A DNA stretch of 64,000 nucleotides from Subsaximicrobium wynnwilliamsii (GTDB taxonomy: Bacteria; Bacteroidota; Bacteroidia; Flavobacteriales; Flavobacteriaceae). Numbering within the stretch: position 1 is the first letter of the stretch; each line of letters begins with the position of its first letter. Location of the stretch: NCBI RefSeq assembly GCF_007997225.1, contig NZ_VORM01000001.1, forward strand, positions 186,001 to 250,000. Direction: 5' to 3'. Positions 29,332 to 37,416 of this stretch are shown here, in pieces. The position numbers and the translations under genes are program-made. Below the pieces are notes generated by a model, which was not told the origin of the DNA, did no database searches, and worked only from the letters and a program-made list of their open reading frames with translations.

Positions 29332-30354
29332 TTATAGATTTCTAATCTTTTGCTCCCAGTCCCAAGCAGAACGCATGGCATCATCCAAGCTTGACTTTGC
29401 TTTCCAGCCTAAATCATTATTGGCTTTTTTGGTATTGGCATAAGCAGAAATGACATCCCCTTCACGTCTTGAGACAAACTTATAGTTGAGATGTTTTCCC
29501 GAGACCCGTTCAAAAGATTCAATGACCTCCAATACCGTGCTGCCTACTCCTGTGCCCACATTGAAGGTTTCAAAGTTAGCATCGTTATTCTTGTTAATCA
29601 ATCGTTTAAGTGCGATAACATGCGCTTTTGCCAAATCAACCACATGGATGTAATCTCTTACACATGTGCCGTCGGAAGTTGGATAGTCCTTCCCATAAAC
29701 CGAAAGGCAATCCCTTAAGCCTGCCCCCGTTTGAGTGATGAATGGCACCAAATTTTGTGGCACGCCAATAGGCAATTCTCCAATTTTTGCGCTGGGATGC
29801 GCACCAATGGGATTAAAATAACGCAGCGCAATCGCATTGAGTTTCTCAGTCACTTTACAGGTGTCGGCAATGATTTCCTCTCCAATTTGTTTGGTGTTTC
29901 CGTAAGGGGATTCGGCTGGTTTTACTGGAGCGCTTTCAGTAATAGGCATTTCATCAGCCTGACCATATACGGTGCAGGACGAACTGAAAATCAAATTCGA
30001 AGCGTCCAAATTCAATAGTTCCTGTAACACATAAACCAAGGTATTGATGTTGTTTTCGTAGTATAGCAATGGGTTATTAACACTTTCACCCACCGCTTTA
30101 CTGGCTGCAAAATGGATGACACCCGCAATATCATGATGCTTTTCAAAAAAGCTGTGCAGTGCATTTTTATCTTTCATATCCAATTTCTCAAAAATTGGAG
30201 TGGTATTGGTTATGCTAGCAATGCCATCTAAAACCGCTTCTGATGAATTGGAAAGGTCATCTATAATGACCACTTCAAAACCTTCATTTTGAAGTTCCAC
30301 CACAGTATGGGACCCAATAAAACCGAGGCCACCTGTAACTAATATTTTTTTCAT
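29332..30354 (-). CDS. galE: UDP-glucose 4-epimerase
   Basis: A 340-aa SDR-type sugar-nucleotide epimerase with NAD-binding GGLGFIGSH, the catalytic serine region IFSSSCTVYGQ, YGNTK carrying the tyrosine and lysine, and the GalE-specific YFNPIGAHPS. It lies 6 bp downstream of the aminotransferase gene on the same strand, so they probably supply sugar nucleotides for surface polysaccharide together. Confidence 0.93.
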   Translation of the reverse strand: MKKILVTGGLGFIGSHTVVELQNEGFEVVIIDDLSNSSEAVLDGIASITNTTPIFEKLDMKDKNALHSFFEKHHDIAGVIHFAASKAVGESVNNPLLYYENNINTLVYVLQELLNLDASNLIFSSSCTVYGQADEMPITESAPVKPAESPYGNTKQIGEEIIADTCKVTEKLNAIALRYFNPIGAHPSAKIGELPIGVPQNLVPFITQTGAGLRDCLSVYGKDYPTSDGTCVRDYIHVVDLAKAHVIALKRLINKNNDANFETFNVGTGVGSTVLEVIESFERVSGKHLNYKFVSRREGDVISAYANTKKANNDLGWKAKSSLDDAMRSAWDWEQKIRNL

Positions 30355-30360
30355 GATGTG

Positions 30361-31515
30361 TTAAGCGTTTATAAAATTCTTAAGCGTGGCCGCAATAAAT
30401 GCAATTTGCTCATCGTCCAACTCCGTGTGCATGGGCAGGGAAATCACTTCAGCAATCAAGCGGTTGGTCACCGTAAAATCTGATTCGATGTAGCGCGAAT
30501 CTGTATAGGCTTTTTGCAGGTGCAAGGGAATTGGATAATAAACGCCACAAGGGATGCCATTTTCATTCAAATGTTTGACCAAGGCATCGCGCTTACCATT
30601 GAGAATGCGCAAGGTATATTGATGAAACACGTGGCAGTCACAGGTATCGCAAATGCCAGAGCACACGTCTCTGCCCGTTGGGATTACGATGTGTTCTTCA
30701 TTTTTAAAAGCCTTATTATAAGCTCTCGCTGCGTTTTGACGTTTCTTGTTATAGGTGTCTAAATGTTTCAGTTTGATATCCAAAATAGCGGCCTGTATCG
30801 AATCCAATCGTGAATTCACGCCCACCACATCGTGATGGTAGCGCTCGTACATGCCATGATTGACAATGCCTCTTATGATATGCGCCAAATCATCATCGTT
30901 GGTAAAAATCGCACCGCCGTCACCATAACATCCTAAATTTTTCGACGGAAAAAAAGAGGTAGAGGCCACATGACCAATCGTTCCCGATTTCGACTTTTTA
31001 CCGTTGCTCCAGGTATAATCTGCACCAATGCCTTGGGCGTTGTCTTCAATCACAAATAGATTGTGCTCTTTGGCAATGGCCATAATCGCTTCCATATTGG
31101 CGCACATCCCAAAAAGATGCACAGGCACAATGGCTTTGGTCTTTGGCGTGATTGCTTTTTTGATGGCATCAATATCGATATTGAAAGTGACTTCATCCAC
31201 ATCAACCAGAACCGGTGTTAACTGCAACAGCGCTATGACCTCAACCGTCGCAGCGAAAGTGAAATCGGCCGTGATGACCTCATCGCCTGGTTTTAGGCCG
31301 AGTCCCATCATGGCGATTTGCAATGCATCGGTACCATTGGCACAAGGAATGACATGTTTGACGCCCAAATAGGCTTCCAGATTTTTTTGAAATTGATGAA
31401 CCTTAGGTCCGTTGATATAGGCGGTGGAATCCAAGACTTCTAAAACCGAAGCGTCCACGTCTTCCTTTATCTTGCTATATTGACCTTTGAGGTCAACCAT
31501 TTGAATTGTTTTCAT
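30361..31515 (-). CDS. DegT/DnrJ/EryC1/StrS sugar aminotransferase
   Basis: A 384-aa PLP enzyme that aminates keto-sugar nucleotides. The start MKTIQMVDLKGQY is the family start; the PLP lysine lies in STSFFPSKNLGCYGDGGAIF, and IGADYTWSN, NSRLDSIQAAIL and GVYYPIPLHLQ are conserved. A cysteine-rich insert (CSGICDTCDCHVFHQ) is seen near residue 290. It overlaps the start of an operon with galE and is divergent from waaA. Confidence 0.9.
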   Translation of the reverse strand: MKTIQMVDLKGQYSKIKEDVDASVLEVLDSTAYINGPKVHQFQKNLEAYLGVKHVIPCANGTDALQIAMMGLGLKPGDEVITADFTFAATVEVIALLQLTPVLVDVDEVTFNIDIDAIKKAITPKTKAIVPVHLFGMCANMEAIMAIAKEHNLFVIEDNAQGIGADYTWSNGKKSKSGTIGHVASTSFFPSKNLGCYGDGGAIFTNDDDLAHIIRGIVNHGMYERYHHDVVGVNSRLDSIQAAILDIKLKHLDTYNKKRQNAARAYNKAFKNEEHIVIPTGRDVCSGICDTCDCHVFHQYTLRILNGKRDALVKHLNENGIPCGVYYPIPLHLQKAYTDSRYIESDFTVTNRLIAEVISLPMHTELDDEQIAFIAATLKNFINA

Positions 31516-31603
31516 ACCAGACGAAATTACGAAAATCATTGTCATTTAACAATGAAATTATTTGAAAGTACTGTATTTTCGCAGGACACTAAGACGCTGT
31601 GGC

Positions 31604-32839
31604 TTGTACACTTTTGGAATCTACATATTTCGATTCATTTTAAAATCACTTTCCTTTTTCAATGAAAAAATCAAAAAAGGGGTGGTTGGAAGACGAGACA
31701 CGTTTGCAATTTTAGAAGCTGCTATTTCTAAAACCGACCAAACGCTTTGGTTTCACTGTGCCTCTTTGGGCGAATATGAACAAGGGCTGCCGGTGTTTGA
31801 ATTGCTGCGGAAGGATTTTCCAGATCACAAAATTGTACTCAGTTTTTTTTCCCCTTCCGGCTATGAGATTCGTAAAAACAGCGCCATTGCCGATGTTGTG
31901 GTTTACCTGCCCATAGACACCCCCGTAAATGCCAAACGTTTTATGGATTTGGTGCGCCCCTCGCTCAGTATTTTTGTGAAATATGACATTTGGCCCAACT
32001 ATTTAAAGGCCTTAAAAAAGGACCATCGCAGCGCGGTTTTGATTTCAGCAAGATTCAGAAAAAAGCAGATTTATTTTCAATTTTACGGCAGCGTGCTTCG
32101 GAAGGCACTATTTGCCTTTGAACATATTTTCGTTCAGGATGAACAGTCCAAGCAATTGCTGAAAGCGATCAACTATAATCAGGTTAGCATTTCCGGCGAC
32201 ACACGTTATGACCGGGTTTCCAATCAATTGCAAATTAACAATCAATTGGATTTTATTGCAGCATTTAAGGCTCAAAGCACTTGTGTGGTCATTGGCAGTT
32301 CTTGGCCAGAAGACGAAGCTGTTCTGCTTCCGTATATCAACGACAATGCTTCCGAAGCCTTAAAATTCATCATCGCCCCACATGAGATAAAGAAAAATCA
32401 CATCCGTGACATTCTCAAGAACCTAAAAGTCAAAACACTACTGTTTTCAGAAAAGGAAGGGAAAAACCTTTCAGAATACTCCGTATTGATCATCGACAGC
32501 ATTGGCTTACTCACTAAAATTTACAGTTATGCCGATCTGGCTTATGTGGGCGGTGCGATGGGCAAGACTGGCTTACACAACATTTTGGAACCCGCGGTGT
32601 TTGGTACACCAATCATCATTGGCCATAATCACACAAAATTTCCAGAAGCGGCTGCCATGATTGCTGAAGCCGCTGTGACTTCAGTAAAAAATAAGCATGA
32701 CCTCAAAACGGTATTGGACCGCTTTTTAAGTTCAAAACCTGTAATGGCTTCGGAAGGCAAAAAGAATGCCCATTACATTGAAGCACACAGTGGCGCTGTG
32801 GAACAGATTATGGCATACCTGCGACTAGAGGGCAGATGA
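31604..32839 (+). CDS. waaA: 3-deoxy-D-manno-octulosonic acid (Kdo) transferase
   Basis: Transfers Kdo from CMP-Kdo onto lipid A at the cytoplasmic face of the inner membrane. The N-terminus is a single membrane anchor (YTFGIYIFRFILKSLSFF), followed by the GT-B fold: LWFHCASLGEYEQGLP, VYLPIDTPVNAKRF, and a C-terminal VGGAMGKTGLHNILEPAVFG that binds the nucleotide. The start is uncertain: no ATG exists in the right place, and TTG codons at 31604 or 31562 are the candidates. I chose 31604 because homologues begin near LYxxGIY. Confidence 0.88.
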   Translation: MYTFGIYIFRFILKSLSFFNEKIKKGVVGRRDTFAILEAAISKTDQTLWFHCASLGEYEQGLPVFELLRKDFPDHKIVLSFFSPSGYEIRKNSAIADVVVYLPIDTPVNAKRFMDLVRPSLSIFVKYDIWPNYLKALKKDHRSAVLISARFRKKQIYFQFYGSVLRKALFAFEHIFVQDEQSKQLLKAINYNQVSISGDTRYDRVSNQLQINNQLDFIAAFKAQSTCVVIGSSWPEDEAVLLPYINDNASEALKFIIAPHEIKKNHIRDILKNLKVKTLLFSEKEGKNLSEYSVLIIDSIGLLTKIYSYADLAYVGGAMGKTGLHNILEPAVFGTPIIIGHNHTKFPEAAAMIAEAAVTSVKNKHDLKTVLDRFLSSKPVMASEGKKNAHYIEAHSGAVEQIMAYLRLEGR

Positions 32840-32874
32840 AAAGGGAAAACTTTCAAATTCCAAATACCAAATTC

Positions 32875-32930
32875 CAACCCTGAATTTTGAACCTTGAATT
32901 TTGAACCTTGAATTTTGAATTTTGAACCCT
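32875..32930. repeat. Short tandem TTGAATTTTGAACC repeats
   Basis: Four imperfect copies of CCTTGAATTTTGAA lie between waaA and the small lipoprotein gene. The same style of simple repeat occurs near 25.2, 54.9-55.6 and 57.6 kb. Confidence 0.6.
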
Positions 32931-32970
32931 AAAGAAGCTGTTAATAAATGTTAATTTTTATTATTTAAAT

Positions 32971-32994
32971 CGCGAAGAAGTGATTACTTTCGCG
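32971..32994 (+). promoter_or_regulatory. Promoter-like element with palindrome before the small lipoprotein gene
   Basis: TACTTTCG (32985-32992) approximates the TAnnTTTG box. It is embedded in an inverted repeat with CGCGAA and TTCGCG arms, so a regulator could overlap the promoter. Confidence 0.45.
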
Positions 32995-33017
32995 GCATAA
33001 AACAACCTAAAATTACA

Positions 33018-33278
33018 ATGATGAAAAAATTAGTTTTAAATAGCGCTTTGGCTTTGGCACTTTTGGTATCTGTTAGCTCTTGCAGAGAAACTGAAGAAAG
33101 TAACGACAATGCTGCAGATGCTGTTGAAAATAGTGCAGAAAACGCAGCAGAAGCTACCGAAGGTGCTTTAGAATCGGCTGGAAAAGCGATTGACAATGCA
33201 GTCAATGAAACTAAAGAAGCTGGAGAGGCTGTAGGAGAGGCTGTTGATTCTCTTGACAAACAAGATGACAACAAATAA
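33018..33278 (+). CDS. Small acidic lipoprotein (hypothetical)
   Basis: An 86-aa protein with a lipobox (LALLVSVSSC, cysteine at about residue 22) and an alanine- and glutamate-rich helical body with the repeat-like AGKAIDNAVNETKEAGEAV. It resembles small amphipathic surface or periplasmic lipoproteins. Its last 34 codons, terminator and everything up to the first codons of cas1 are duplicated at 39411-39806, so this gene marks the pre-insertion left neighbour of the CRISPR locus. Confidence 0.75.
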   Translation: MMKKLVLNSALALALLVSVSSCRETEESNDNAADAVENSAENAAEATEGALESAGKAIDNAVNETKEAGEAVGEAVDSLDKQDDNK

Positions 33279-33572
33279 TCCATAAGAATTCTATTGTTAA
33301 GAAGCTCGGTACGTTGTATCGGGCTTTTTTTATATATGGGTTTTTACATATCCTCACGTTTGACCAGAGCACCCAAGACGAGTCTAAACTCCTGATTTAT
33401 TTAGCTATGGAAATGACTGTTGCAGCAAAAACCTTACAAATTCACGGCAGGCTAAAATCAAAATTTATATATTTATTCTTCCCTTAATAGTCTTTAATAG
33501 CAAATTTCATTTTAATTAAACATGAAACTATGCTTAAAAAAACGCTTTTTTTTACGAACAAATGTGCCATTA
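33177..33572 (+). repeat. 396-bp direct repeat, left copy
   Basis: It matches 39411-39806 at a constant offset of 6234 with no gaps and about seven substitutions by my reading (~98% identity). It spans the lipoprotein 3' end, its terminator, the cas1 upstream region and the first 14 codons of cas1. The two copies bound the 5.8-kb island. Confidence 0.95.
33299..33330 (+). terminator. Terminator after the small lipoprotein gene
   Basis: A hairpin around AAGCTCGGTACG and TATCGGGCTT, followed by T7. It is duplicated within the right repeat copy at about 39533-39564. Confidence 0.7.
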
Positions 33573-33592
33573 TCGTGTCTTCTAATCTTTAA
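33530..33592 (+). pseudogene. Truncated cas1 5' fragment fused to a CRISPR repeat
   Basis: The first 14 codons are those of the intact cas1 at 39764 (MLKKTLFFTNKCAI). Directly after ATT the sequence switches to a CRISPR repeat, adds six foreign codons and stops. The junction lies at a short TA/TAT microhomology between cas1 and the repeat, consistent with deletion of the rest of cas1, cas2 and the array in this copy. Confidence 0.9.
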
Positions 33593-33604
33593 TCAAACCA
33601 CTAC
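33571..33604 (+). repeat. Orphan CRISPR repeat at the left edge of the island
   Basis: Thirty-four bases matching positions 3-36 of the array repeat with one mismatch (CACTAC instead of CACAAC). It stands alone, 7.5 kb from the array, fused on the left to the cas1 fragment and overlapping on the right the stop codon of a truncated gene. Confidence 0.92.
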
Positions 33605-34137
33605 CTGGGTGGTACCAAGCGTTGTTCGAGTGTTAAAAATCCTTTATTCTTAATAGCTGTAATATGTTTGCCAACAGCAGATTCATTTATACTTAAAGCT
33701 TCAGCTATTTCAGTATAAGTAATAGCAGTATTGTTTGCAATAAGTTTGAGAACTTCTTTTTGTCTTTTAGTCAGAGCATCAGTTGTATCGATTGCACCAC
33801 CCGTTGCACCACCTCTTACACCACCTTCTTTGTCATCTGCTTTAACAGTAGGTTCATCAGTAACTTCATTAGCAATAAGAGTCATTCTAAGAAAGTTATC
33901 TGAAAAACTAAAGCTTTCTTTGCCATAGTGTTCCAAAATACGAGGAATACCAGAACCCAACTGCTCTACCAGTTCCAAATCTTTAAAAATTCGCATCAGT
34001 TCCTTGCTTCGTGGAACTGAAAAGCCCTCGAAAAATTCTTGTTTGCTCAATCCTTCCGGCAAACCACCTGCCGATGTGATTTCAATTCTGTCGGTAAAGA
34101 TATTCGCAAAGCCCAAAAGCTCAAAAACAAACTTCAA
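33601..34137 (-). pseudogene. C-terminal fragment of an AlbA/HATPase_c_4 DNA-binding regulator
   Basis: The fragment carries the C-terminal half of the divergent ATPase-like domain (RIEITSAGGLPEGLSKQEFFEGFSVPRSKELMRIFKDLELVEQLGSGIPRI, read in pieces) and a winged-helix (LTKRQKEVLKLIANNTAITYTEIAEALSIN). Intact relatives have an AlbA_2 domain of about 250 residues before this, which is absent. The C-terminus is cut by the orphan CRISPR repeat, giving the odd ending LEQRLVPPR. The gene is broken at both ends. Confidence 0.8.
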
Positions 34138-34285
34138 ATTAATTGATCAAGACATGAAGGACGATGTAGCTTGGGTAAAATACTCCACAGCCTATGATAA
34201 GACTCCTGGAGTCTTTAAGCTTGTGAAGTTGGATGGGAGATGGAAGGTTACTGTTAGAACGCCAAGGGAGCTGGCTCCATTTTAG
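34138..34285 (+). pseudogene. 3' fragment of a DUF4878/NTF2-like lipoprotein gene
   Basis: The plus-strand frame DDVAWVKYSTAYDKTP, then FKLVKLDGRWKVTVRTPRE, has the look of the end of an NTF2-like DUF4878 domain (the motif GRWKV followed by a basic strand). There is no start; it begins exactly where the AlbA fragment begins, so two unrelated scraps are joined here. Confidence 0.55.
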
Positions 34286-34551
34286 ATTCCAACAAATCAT
34301 TGTACAACTTACACCTTAATTAGTATTTATAATCTTAAACTTTATTAAATTTATAAACTAAATAACTATGTGATATTCTTAAATGGCATTTACACACTTC
34401 ACTGTAAAAAACTCATTGTCCGATAAGACAAAGCTTTTTTTATTGAACATTGAATTATGTTCTTTTAGCGTATTCTTACTCTAATATTTCATAAACTTTT
34501 AAGCATCTAATAAATCATAACCTGCCTTTCATCAAATTTATTTACTCTTAC

Positions 34552-34582
34552 TTTGCTTATTTCAAATTGTTCATTATATTTG
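34552..34582 (+). promoter_or_regulatory. Promoter of the AbiE operon
   Basis: TTTG (34552-34555), a 19-bp spacer, and TATATTTG (34575-34582) match the Bacteroidota housekeeping consensus exactly. Transcription would start near 34589, about 40 bp before the abiEi start codon. Confidence 0.75.
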
Positions 34583-34620
34583 AATGTTCATTGTCACTGA
34601 ACAACGTAAAATAATGAACA
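34567..34620 (+). promoter_or_regulatory. Candidate AbiEi operator
   Basis: TGTTCATT occurs at 34568-34575 and 34585-34592, and its inverse AATGAACA at 34613-34620, with TGAACAA between them. The boxes straddle the -7 element and the inferred start. AbiEi antitoxins are known to repress their own operon by binding inverted repeats, so this is a plausible autoregulatory site. Confidence 0.55.
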
Positions 34621-34629
34621 CAAAGTGTT

Positions 34630-35631
34630 ATGTACCGTAATAATGACTTTATCTACGAAGCTACTTCTAAACTAGAAGAACTTATCAATATCCCTATACA
34701 AATAGATAGTAATAAGGACAATTATCATGCGCTCCTAACTATAGGCAATGCGCAATTCTTGGTAGAAACAAAGTCTGCAATTAGAACATCTAATCAAGGC
34801 TTTATTTTATCTCAATTGGAAGAAATTAAAAATAATAATAGCAGACCTATTATTTTAATCGCCGAATATATTTCTAAAAAAGCAACGGAAGAGCTTAAAA
34901 AACGTGGTTTTAACTATATAGATGTCGCTGGCAATGCCTTTATAAAATATAAATATTTAGCCATTTTTGTTGAAGGTCAAAAAAATAATAAAAAGGATAA
35001 AACCAACCAATCACGAGCTTTTCAAGAAACAGGACTGAAAATTATTTTTCATTTATTAAATAAACCTGAACACCTTCAAGATTCTTATAGAAGAATAGCT
35101 GAACAAAGCAATGTTTCTGTTGGATCAGTAAGTAATGTAATGGCAGAGCTAGAAGAGCTAAACTATCTTCTAAAAACAAACAATAAGCGAATTCTCAAAA
35201 ATAAGACAGAACTATTAGAACGCTGGGTGGTCGATTTCAATGCTACACTAAGACCTAGAATCTTAAGAAAGCGTATGCGGTTTATAGATCCAGATCATCA
35301 AAAAAAATGGCGAGATATAAATTTACATTCTGAAAACGGTTCAATTCTTTGGGGAGGTGAGCCTGGTGGCGCACTTTTGACAGATAATTTAAGACCCGAG
35401 CAATTTACCGTTTTTACAGATTTAGAACTTTCTCAAGTAGCAAGTAAGTTACACTTGGCACCAAGTGAAGATGGCAACCTTGAAATCCTCCAAAAATTCT
35501 GGAAGAATAATTTAAACAACAATCAAGTGGTACCATCACTTTTAATATATGCAGATTTAATTAACAGCGGTTTTGGTAGAAATATCGAAACTGCTAAAAA
35601 AATACTAGAGAATGAGCTACAACATATCTAG
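34630..35631 (+). CDS. AbiEi-like antitoxin (type IV toxin-antitoxin system)
   Basis: A 333-aa protein of the AbiEi/COG4861 type. An N-terminal alpha/beta region (FLVETKSAIRTSNQGFILSQ, KRGFNYIDVAGNAFIKY) precedes a winged-helix domain (SYRRIAEQSNVSVGSVSNVMAELEELNYL, about residues 155-185), and the C-terminal part contains WGGEPGGALLT, which recurs in this family. It would bind its own promoter and neutralise the downstream nucleotidyltransferase. It overlaps that gene by 20 bp, so the two are translationally coupled. Confidence 0.85.
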   Translation: MYRNNDFIYEATSKLEELINIPIQIDSNKDNYHALLTIGNAQFLVETKSAIRTSNQGFILSQLEEIKNNNSRPIILIAEYISKKATEELKKRGFNYIDVAGNAFIKYKYLAIFVEGQKNNKKDKTNQSRAFQETGLKIIFHLLNKPEHLQDSYRRIAEQSNVSVGSVSNVMAELEELNYLLKTNNKRILKNKTELLERWVVDFNATLRPRILRKRMRFIDPDHQKKWRDINLHSENGSILWGGEPGGALLTDNLRPEQFTVFTDLELSQVASKLHLAPSEDGNLEILQKFWKNNLNNNQVVPSLLIYADLINSGFGRNIETAKKILENELQHI

Positions 35632-36463
35632 TGCAAATTTCTCACACCCCTTATTGAAGCCGATTCTTTTGGAACTTACCGCATACTGCAAAGAAGCCGG
35701 CATTTCTTTTTTTGTCATAGGCGCAACGGCTAGAGACATTATGATGGAAATGCATAATGCAACGTCTGGCCGCTTAACGTATGATTTAGATATTGCAATC
35801 ACGGTTAATGACTGGGAGCAATGGAAAAAAGTAGAGGAAGAAATAACGAATCTCAAAAATTTCAAGAAAGATCCAAATCAAAAACAACGCTTCTTATATC
35901 GTGAAAAATTTCCACTAGATATTGTGCCATTGGGTGACATAATGAAAACCAATCACAAAATATTCTGGCCTCCTAATGAAGAACTGGCAATGTCTGTTCT
36001 AGGATTTACCGCTGCCGGTGAATCCGCGCTAAAAGTAAAAATCGACAATGAAACCGAAATCAAAATCGCCTCCCTCACTGGCATTTTCATATTAAAAATA
36101 ATTGCTTGGAAAGACCGAAACCAGACTAACAATAAGGATGCAGATGATATTGGGTTTATTCTAGGAAATTATTTATCCATTCACGAAGAAAGAGCTGCCA
36201 CCACCTATTATGAAGAAGTATATGCAGCCGAACCATTTAAAAGCACCACAGCAGGTGCGGTTCTGTTAGGAAAGGACATCAATGATCTACTTAAAAACCA
36301 TCAAGAAACAATAGCACCAATTTTAGAAATCCTAAATGAAGCACTAAACAACAAAGAGGAAAGTAAACTCATTAACCAAATTATTGAAACACATAAATCC
36401 CTGAACTATGAAGAAGTGCTGCAAAGCATTCAAAACATAGTTGATGGGCTAAGGCAAAAATAG
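35612..36463 (+). CDS. AbiEii-like nucleotidyltransferase toxin
   Basis: A 283-aa nucleotidyltransferase with the fold's motifs in place: GATARD at residues 37-42, the metal-binding pair D58 and D60 (TYDLDIAI), and a third acidic residue D103 (FPLDIVPLG). In known AbiE systems the toxin transfers nucleotides, for example onto tRNA, and aborts phage infection. The overlap with the AbiEi-like gene and the promoter and operator upstream make a complete cassette. Defence activity is inferred. Confidence 0.85.
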   Translation: MSYNISSANFSHPLLKPILLELTAYCKEAGISFFVIGATARDIMMEMHNATSGRLTYDLDIAITVNDWEQWKKVEEEITNLKNFKKDPNQKQRFLYREKFPLDIVPLGDIMKTNHKIFWPPNEELAMSVLGFTAAGESALKVKIDNETEIKIASLTGIFILKIIAWKDRNQTNNKDADDIGFILGNYLSIHEERAATTYYEEVYAAEPFKSTTAGAVLLGKDINDLLKNHQETIAPILEILNEALNNKEESKLINQIIETHKSLNYEEVLQSIQNIVDGLRQK

Positions 36464-36727
36464 CAACTTCCCTATTAGATCCTTTACTTTCAATTCTCCT
36501 TCCTAACTACTCCACTCCCAAACTACCCTTCGATCCTAAGCATTTCAACAACAAACGCAATTTAAATTCAATTCAATTCAGATAATGCTAGAGCCATGTC
36601 ACCCCAGAATTGATTTTTAATCCTTATATCATAGGTTTCAATTTGAATCTTAGTAGAATTTATTCTAAAATAATCTTTCTCATCAAGACAGCCTATCCCT
36701 AATTTTTTTAGCTCCAGACTCCCGTAA
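36464..36727. other. Short intergenic stretch, no gene seen
   Basis: AT-rich; no terminator or promoter stands out. Confidence 0.5.
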
Positions 36728-36976
36728 CAACAATTTCAAATCAAACGCATAATTAATCTTCAAGGGAATTTGTTTTACTCTTCGGAACTGTTAAGCGTAA
36801 AAGAGGCTGTCGAAACAAATTTTAATGCAAGAAAGATGCAAATCCGGCTGTCGGAAGAGATTGACCTAAAACTCAACATTGCGGACGCAAAAATCCTTAT
36901 GGCAGTTCATAATGCTATAGCACTCAACTTTGATGGTATTTATTCCATAGACCGTCAGGGAGCTTTTAAAAAGTAG
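36728..36976 (+). pseudogene. Gene fragment resembling a PIN-domain C-terminus
   Basis: An open frame without an ATG. The last part LNIADAKILMAVHNAIALNF followed by YSIDRQGAFKK has the spacing of the C-terminal acidic residues in PIN nucleases (D..., then D). It is only about 80 codons long, so it would lack the N-terminal PIN aspartate. Probably a decayed VapC-like gene; weak call. Confidence 0.3.
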
Positions 36977-37127
36977 ATACAGAAAACTAATATGTATCGG
37001 AATAAGCAGTTTTATAGAAGGCTGAGATTGGGTAAGGTTGCATACGTTTGAATCATCCTATTCTTAAAACTTGGATGGAGTTTATTCAATATCACTTTTA
37101 ATGGGATATTCTCAACCGTGAAAGAAT

Positions 37128-37269
37128 TTAATCTCCAGGCTTATGCTTATGAGGTTTTAGTTCAGGATGCTTTTGTTTGCTTGGTGGAGTTACTCTCCTC
37201 CTCTTATCTGGAGTGCCATCTTCTTTTTTTTGGCTTAGGTCCGGGCTTAATTGCTTTAATCGAAATCAT
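37128..37269 (-). pseudogene. Tiny basic proline/lysine-rich ORF with a probable frameshift
   Basis: From the ATG at 37269 the frame reads MISIKAIKPGPKPKK and soon stops. Shifting by one base within an A8 run (37224-37231) gives EDGTPDKRRRVTPPSKQKHP and a clean end at 37128. It may be a small charged protein carrying a frameshift or a sequencing error, or noise. No homologue is recognised. Confidence 0.25.
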
Positions 37270-37416
37270 AGTTGTTATTGTTTAATTCTTGAATATATTT
37301 ATCACATACTATCCCTTTTGTAAGCATCAAATCCTAATTACCCAAAGATTTAGAAATTACGTATTGAACACTTTTGGAATCACTAGAGTCTTGCTTACAG
37401 AAAATACAAATCATAA

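Larger units (their letters stand above)
34286..34629. other. AT-rich region holding the AbiE promoter
   Basis: No gene is seen. The right third carries a well-formed promoter and repeated TGTTCATT boxes. Confidence 0.6.

Noticed and set aside
33601-34137. Intact stand-alone transcriptional regulator
   Set aside because: The expected N-terminal AlbA domain is absent and the C-terminus is replaced at the orphan CRISPR repeat; treated as a fragment.
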